NCBI GenBank assembly: GCA_934621665.1
Contig: CAKTUT010000070.1
Location: 1 to 8,428 of the forward strand
Reading direction: 5' to 3'
DNA length: 8,428 nucleotides
Source: an uncultured Oscillospiraceae bacterium
Lineage (GTDB): Bacteria > Bacillota > Clostridia > Oscillospirales > Oscillospiraceae
In this document: positions 6,503-8,428 of the stretch, piece after piece
Numbering within the stretch: position 1 is the first letter of the stretch
How the letters are laid out: each line of letters starts with the position of its first letter
The notes under the pieces: model-generated
What the model saw: only the letters and a program-made list of their open reading frames with translations
Told to the model about the DNA's origin: nothing
The model's database searches: none
Translations under genes and position numbers: made by a program

Positions 6503-6553
6503 GCGCAATTTACGATCCAAATCTAAAATAATTATGAAGATTTCCGGAATGGT

Positions 6554-6582
6554 TTGATTATTTCCGCCGCATGTGCTAGAAT
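6554..6582 (+). promoter_or_regulatory. Promoter of the NAGPA-family gene
   Basis: -35 TTGATT (6554-6559) and -10 TAGAAT (6577-6582) are 17 bases apart, and TGC precedes the -10 (extended type). Transcription should begin near 6589. This rules out the in-frame GTG at 6583 as a start. Confidence 0.7.
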
Positions 6583-6610
6583 GTGAGCGTATTTGTGCAA
6601 ATATCTCTTT

Positions 6611-6616
6611 TAGGAG
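6611..6616 (+). promoter_or_regulatory. Distant ribosome site of the NAGPA-family gene
   Basis: TAGGAG is the only purine-rich site in the leader. It ends 14 bases before the ATG at 6631, longer than usual. Translation may therefore be modest, or a nearer non-ATG codon such as ATT 6628 could be used. Confidence 0.45.
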
Positions 6617-6630
6617 CGTTTCCTGTCATT

Positions 6631-8010
6631 ATGAGTGAAGTGAAGCTGTTCGGCAGCAAGCGCGGCGGCGCGCGGCTGTCCAAGCATAAGAAAAAGCAAA
6701 AAACAAAAAAGCCGCTGAAAGTGCTGGCCATCTGGCTGTGCGTGATTCTCTGTCTTGAGGGGCTGTACTTCTTCGCGGTCTACACGAACAACTCGTTCGT
6801 CTCCTACTGGCGCTCGGCCTATATCAACACCGCGCTTTCCACCATGCGCCACCAGTGGCTGGCAACGAAGCTGCTGCCAAAAGACGTAGTGCAGGCGGTC
6901 ATTGACCAGAACGCCAAGGTTACAAAGATCATGGACACCGACGCTGCCACCACCAAGTGGGATCGCACGGACAACACCGCCGACACGCCGCAGGCGCCCG
7001 ATGTACCAGACGATAACCATCATGATCTCGATGTCAATATCAAGCCCGCTGAGCCCGAGCCTCTGACCGAGGAAGAGCTTCAGGCACAGGCGCGTGCTGC
7101 GTTCTTTGAGACATTCTGGGAGGTTGACGAGGCGTCAATGGACGCTTACGTCTCCGAGCATCCCGAGGTATTGGCCAACGGCTGGGAGAACATCAACATC
7201 AACGAAGCCGGCCTTGATGACAGCGGCACATCCATCACCAGCATCTATGGCGAGCAGGTGCTTGCCATCAACGTTCCGGACAAGGTTCTTCTTCTGCGTG
7301 TGACCGGCTCCGGCTGGCGCGGCGTGCTGGCTGTGGGTAAAGAGCCCGCACAGCTGAGTCTGGAAAACTCCGTTGGTCTTGGCACTTACGGTCAAACGTG
7401 CAGCGAGATTGCAGAGCGCACCGGCGGCGTTCTCTCCATGACGGCCAGCGGCTTTATCGACATCGACGCTCAGGGCAACTGGGGCAACGGCAACGGCGGC
7501 ATTCTGGCCGGCTATGAGATGAGCAACGGCTATGCCTACGGCACGCACTACTACAACTATGGCAACAACAAATATAAGCGTCTTGAGCTGCGTGAAAACG
7601 ACCTGTTCTATATCGTAGATGTGGACGCGCCGGTGGACGAAGCGTGCACCGACGCCATGGAGTTCCAGCCCGCCATGATCGTAGACGGCAACGTTCTTGT
7701 CAGTGACTGGTGGGTTGAAAAAAACCCGCGCGCATGCATCGGCCAGTCCGACAAATACGAAATCCTGATGCTGGTCATCGAGGGACGCGGCGCATCCGGC
7801 AGCTGGGGTACGGATGTCAACGTCTGCGCCGAGCTGCTCAAGCAGCACGGCTGTATGCAGGCGATGAACATGGACGGCGGCACAAGCGCGATCATGTGGT
7901 ATGACGGCGAGGAGGTCACACGCTGCTCCAACCAAAATCTGTCGCACGGACGCGGGCTGCCGAACGCCTGGGTCTATAAATCCATTACCGAAACCGCTGC
8001 GACAGAATAG
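6631..8010 (+). CDS. Membrane-anchored phosphodiester glycosidase (NAGPA) family protein
   Basis: A 459-residue protein. A very basic cytosolic tail (residues 8-30, SKRGG...KKKQKTKK) leads into one membrane helix (about 30-51), so the rest lies outside the cell. A low-complexity acidic, proline-rich linker (about 110-150) separates a helical stalk from the C-terminal NAGPA domain (about 210-450). Recognisable motifs are NPRACIGQ at 365-372, LVIEGR at 381-386, the family hallmark NMDGGTSAIMW at 413-423, and the closing RGLPNAWVY at 441-449. The family cleaves GlcNAc-1-phosphodiesters (mammalian uncovering enzyme). In bacteria it is often annotated 'exopolysaccharide biosynthesis protein' and probably trims or modifies cell-wall or capsule glycopolymers; the substrate here is unknown. 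ATG 6631 is chosen because the earlier GTG lies next to the -10 box. It is a single-gene unit. A remnant of a related gene lies just downstream. Confidence 0.88.
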   Translation: MSEVKLFGSKRGGARLSKHKKKQKTKKPLKVLAIWLCVILCLEGLYFFAVYTNNSFVSYWRSAYINTALSTMRHQWLATKLLPKDVVQAVIDQNAKVTKIMDTDAATTKWDRTDNTADTPQAPDVPDDNHHDLDVNIKPAEPEPLTEEELQAQARAAFFETFWEVDEASMDAYVSEHPEVLANGWENININEAGLDDSGTSITSIYGEQVLAINVPDKVLLLRVTGSGWRGVLAVGKEPAQLSLENSVGLGTYGQTCSEIAERTGGVLSMTASGFIDIDAQGNWGNGNGGILAGYEMSNGYAYGTHYYNYGNNKYKRLELRENDLFYIVDVDAPVDEACTDAMEFQPAMIVDGNVLVSDWWVEKNPRACIGQSDKYEILMLVIEGRGASGSWGTDVNVCAELLKQHGCMQAMNMDGGTSAIMWYDGEEVTRCSNQNLSHGRGLPNAWVYKSITETAATE

Positions 8011-8032
8011 CACAGACTTTACAGTGATACAT

Positions 8033-8066
8033 AACGCTGGCAGAGCAACGCTCCGCCAGCGTTTTT
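8033..8066 (+). terminator. Rho-independent terminator of the NAGPA-family gene
   Basis: A 9-bp stem AACGCTGGC / GCCAGCGTT (8033-8041, 8055-8063) continues, after one mismatch, into GAGC / GCTC (8043-8046, 8050-8053) with an AAC loop. Five T (8062-8066) follow, two of them in the stem. It lies 22 bases after the stop codon and cuts the gene off from the NAGPA remnant. Confidence 0.88.
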
Positions 8067-8110
8067 CTGCTCTGCGCCAAAAAATTGCAGAAATATCTGT
8101 GGAAATTTGC

Positions 8111-8245
8111 TTCTTTAACGTTGACGGCGGCACAAGCGGCATGATGTGGTATCGCGGCGAGTATGTCACGCGCTGCTCCAACTCCCGCACGCCCGAGGGG
8201 CGTCCCATCCCGAACGCCTGCGTCTATCGCTCCATCGGCGACTGA
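8111..8245 (+). pseudogene. C-terminal remnant of a second NAGPA-family gene
   Basis: From about 8111 to the TGA at 8243-8245 one frame encodes a NAGPA C-terminus: FNVDGGTSGMMWY, then EYVTRCSN and GRPIPNACVYRSIGD. It matches residues 412-452 of the neighbouring intact protein at about 26 of 41 positions, counted by hand. Nothing upstream in the frame resembles the rest of the domain; a terminator and about 45 bases of unrelated sequence intervene. An in-frame GTG at 8099 has no ribosome site. The usual Trp of PNAWVY is Cys here. It is probably the tail of a deleted tandem paralogue. The divergence from the intact copy suggests an old duplication. Confidence 0.8.
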
Positions 8246-8265
8246 ACCCGCACGTTTCAGATCAC

Positions 8266-8304
8266 GTTCAAGCCCTGCTGCAAAACGTGCAGCAGGGCTT
8301 GAAC
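8266..8304. repeat. Perfect 17-bp inverted repeat
   Basis: GTTCAAGCCCTGCTGCA (8266-8282) and its exact reverse complement (8288-8304) enclose the loop AAACG. It begins 20 bases after the remnant's stop. No T-tract follows on either strand, so it is not a standard Rho-independent terminator, although it may be a relic of one that served the lost NAGPA gene. Confidence 0.75.
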
Positions 8305-8341
8305 ATAAAAAGAACCTCCGGAAGCAATTCCGGAGGTTCTT
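8305..8341 (-). terminator. Probable terminator for a leftward gene beyond the right edge
   Basis: A 14-bp stem (8310-8323 with 8328-8341; core CCTCCGGAA) encloses a GCAA loop. Read on the minus strand the stem runs out into five T (8311-8307). On the plus strand no T-tract follows beyond the stem. It is therefore best read as a terminator for leftward transcription entering from the right. Confidence 0.6.
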
Positions 8342-8374
8342 AGAGCTTGTCAAAAAGTATTTTTGACAAGCTCT
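8342..8374. repeat. Perfect 15-bp inverted repeat, candidate dispersed element
   Basis: AGAGCTTGTCAAAAA (8342-8356) and its exact reverse complement (8360-8374) are separated by only GTA. It abuts hairpins on both sides. The AT-rich inner half and GC-richer base resemble a small intergenic palindrome (REP/MITE-like) more than a terminator; no transposase is visible. Confidence 0.65.
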
Positions 8375-8407
8375 CAAACGCGATCCGCTTCGCTGGGTTC
8401 GCGTTTG
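8375..8407. repeat. 9-bp inverted repeat with 15-base loop
   Basis: CAAACGCGA (8375-8383) and TCGCGTTTG (8399-8407) enclose a 15-base loop. It starts on the base after the preceding palindrome, so the two are probably one composite element that may continue past the window end (8408-8428, where I see nothing I can name). Confidence 0.55.
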
Positions 8408-8428
8408 AAAAAGGCTGCGTGCCGCTGC

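Noticed and set aside
6583..6630. GTG start at 6583 for the NAGPA-family protein
   Set aside because: It directly follows the -10 TAGAAT, so it would lie ahead of the transcription start, and it has no ribosome site.
7135..8208. Leftward 357-codon open frame opposite the NAGPA gene and remnant
   Set aside because: No ribosome site or motif, and it crosses a rightward terminator. The rightward frames explain the sequence.
8266..8407. CRISPR array at the hairpin cluster
   Set aside because: The palindromes differ in sequence and length, and there are no equal-length direct repeats with spacers.

Overview
The window reads as chromosomal DNA of an anaerobic, GC-rich gut-type clostridium. An Oscillospirales/Ruminococcaceae-like Firmicute is the best guess. 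The reasons are strong AGGAGG ribosome sites, sigma-A type promoters, an NfnAB electron-bifurcating enzyme, an SLH-anchored surface nucleotidase, a DUF5662 protein and a membrane-tethered NAGPA-family protein. The assignment is inferred from gene content and style, not from a marker gene.

Left part (1-2540): after a possible tail of an unseen gene and a three-hairpin fold (14-70), a strong bidirectional terminator (122-158) closes a leftward operon. This operon is nfnA (2431-1577) then nfnB (1560-172), the two subunits of NADH-dependent reduced ferredoxin:NADP+ oxidoreductase. It has its own promoter (2492-2521). Middle (2538-4097): a leftward gluQ-like gene (glutamyl-Q tRNA(Asp) synthetase) and a rightward DUF5662 gene diverge from one compact intergenic region. 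Their two promoters occupy almost the same bases in mirror image.

Right part (4259-8010): two rightward single-gene units, each with its own promoter and terminator, encode envelope proteins. The first is a secreted UshA-type 5'-nucleotidase with three SLH repeats. The second is a membrane-anchored NAGPA-type phosphodiester glycosidase. Behind the second terminator lies a short out-of-context remnant of another NAGPA gene (8111-8245), then four perfect or near-perfect hairpins packed almost end to end (8266-8407). One is probably a terminator for a leftward gene beyond the window; the others look like intergenic repeat elements.

Functionally the window combines central redox balance (Nfn), tRNA modification (GluQ) and cell-surface phosphoester/glycan metabolism (nucleotidase, NAGPA). 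I see no prophage, transposase, CRISPR array, rRNA or tRNA. I found no clearly new multi-gene system. The points most worth a second look are the mirror-image promoter pair, the NAGPA remnant, the hairpin array at the right edge and the three-way-junction fold at the left edge.
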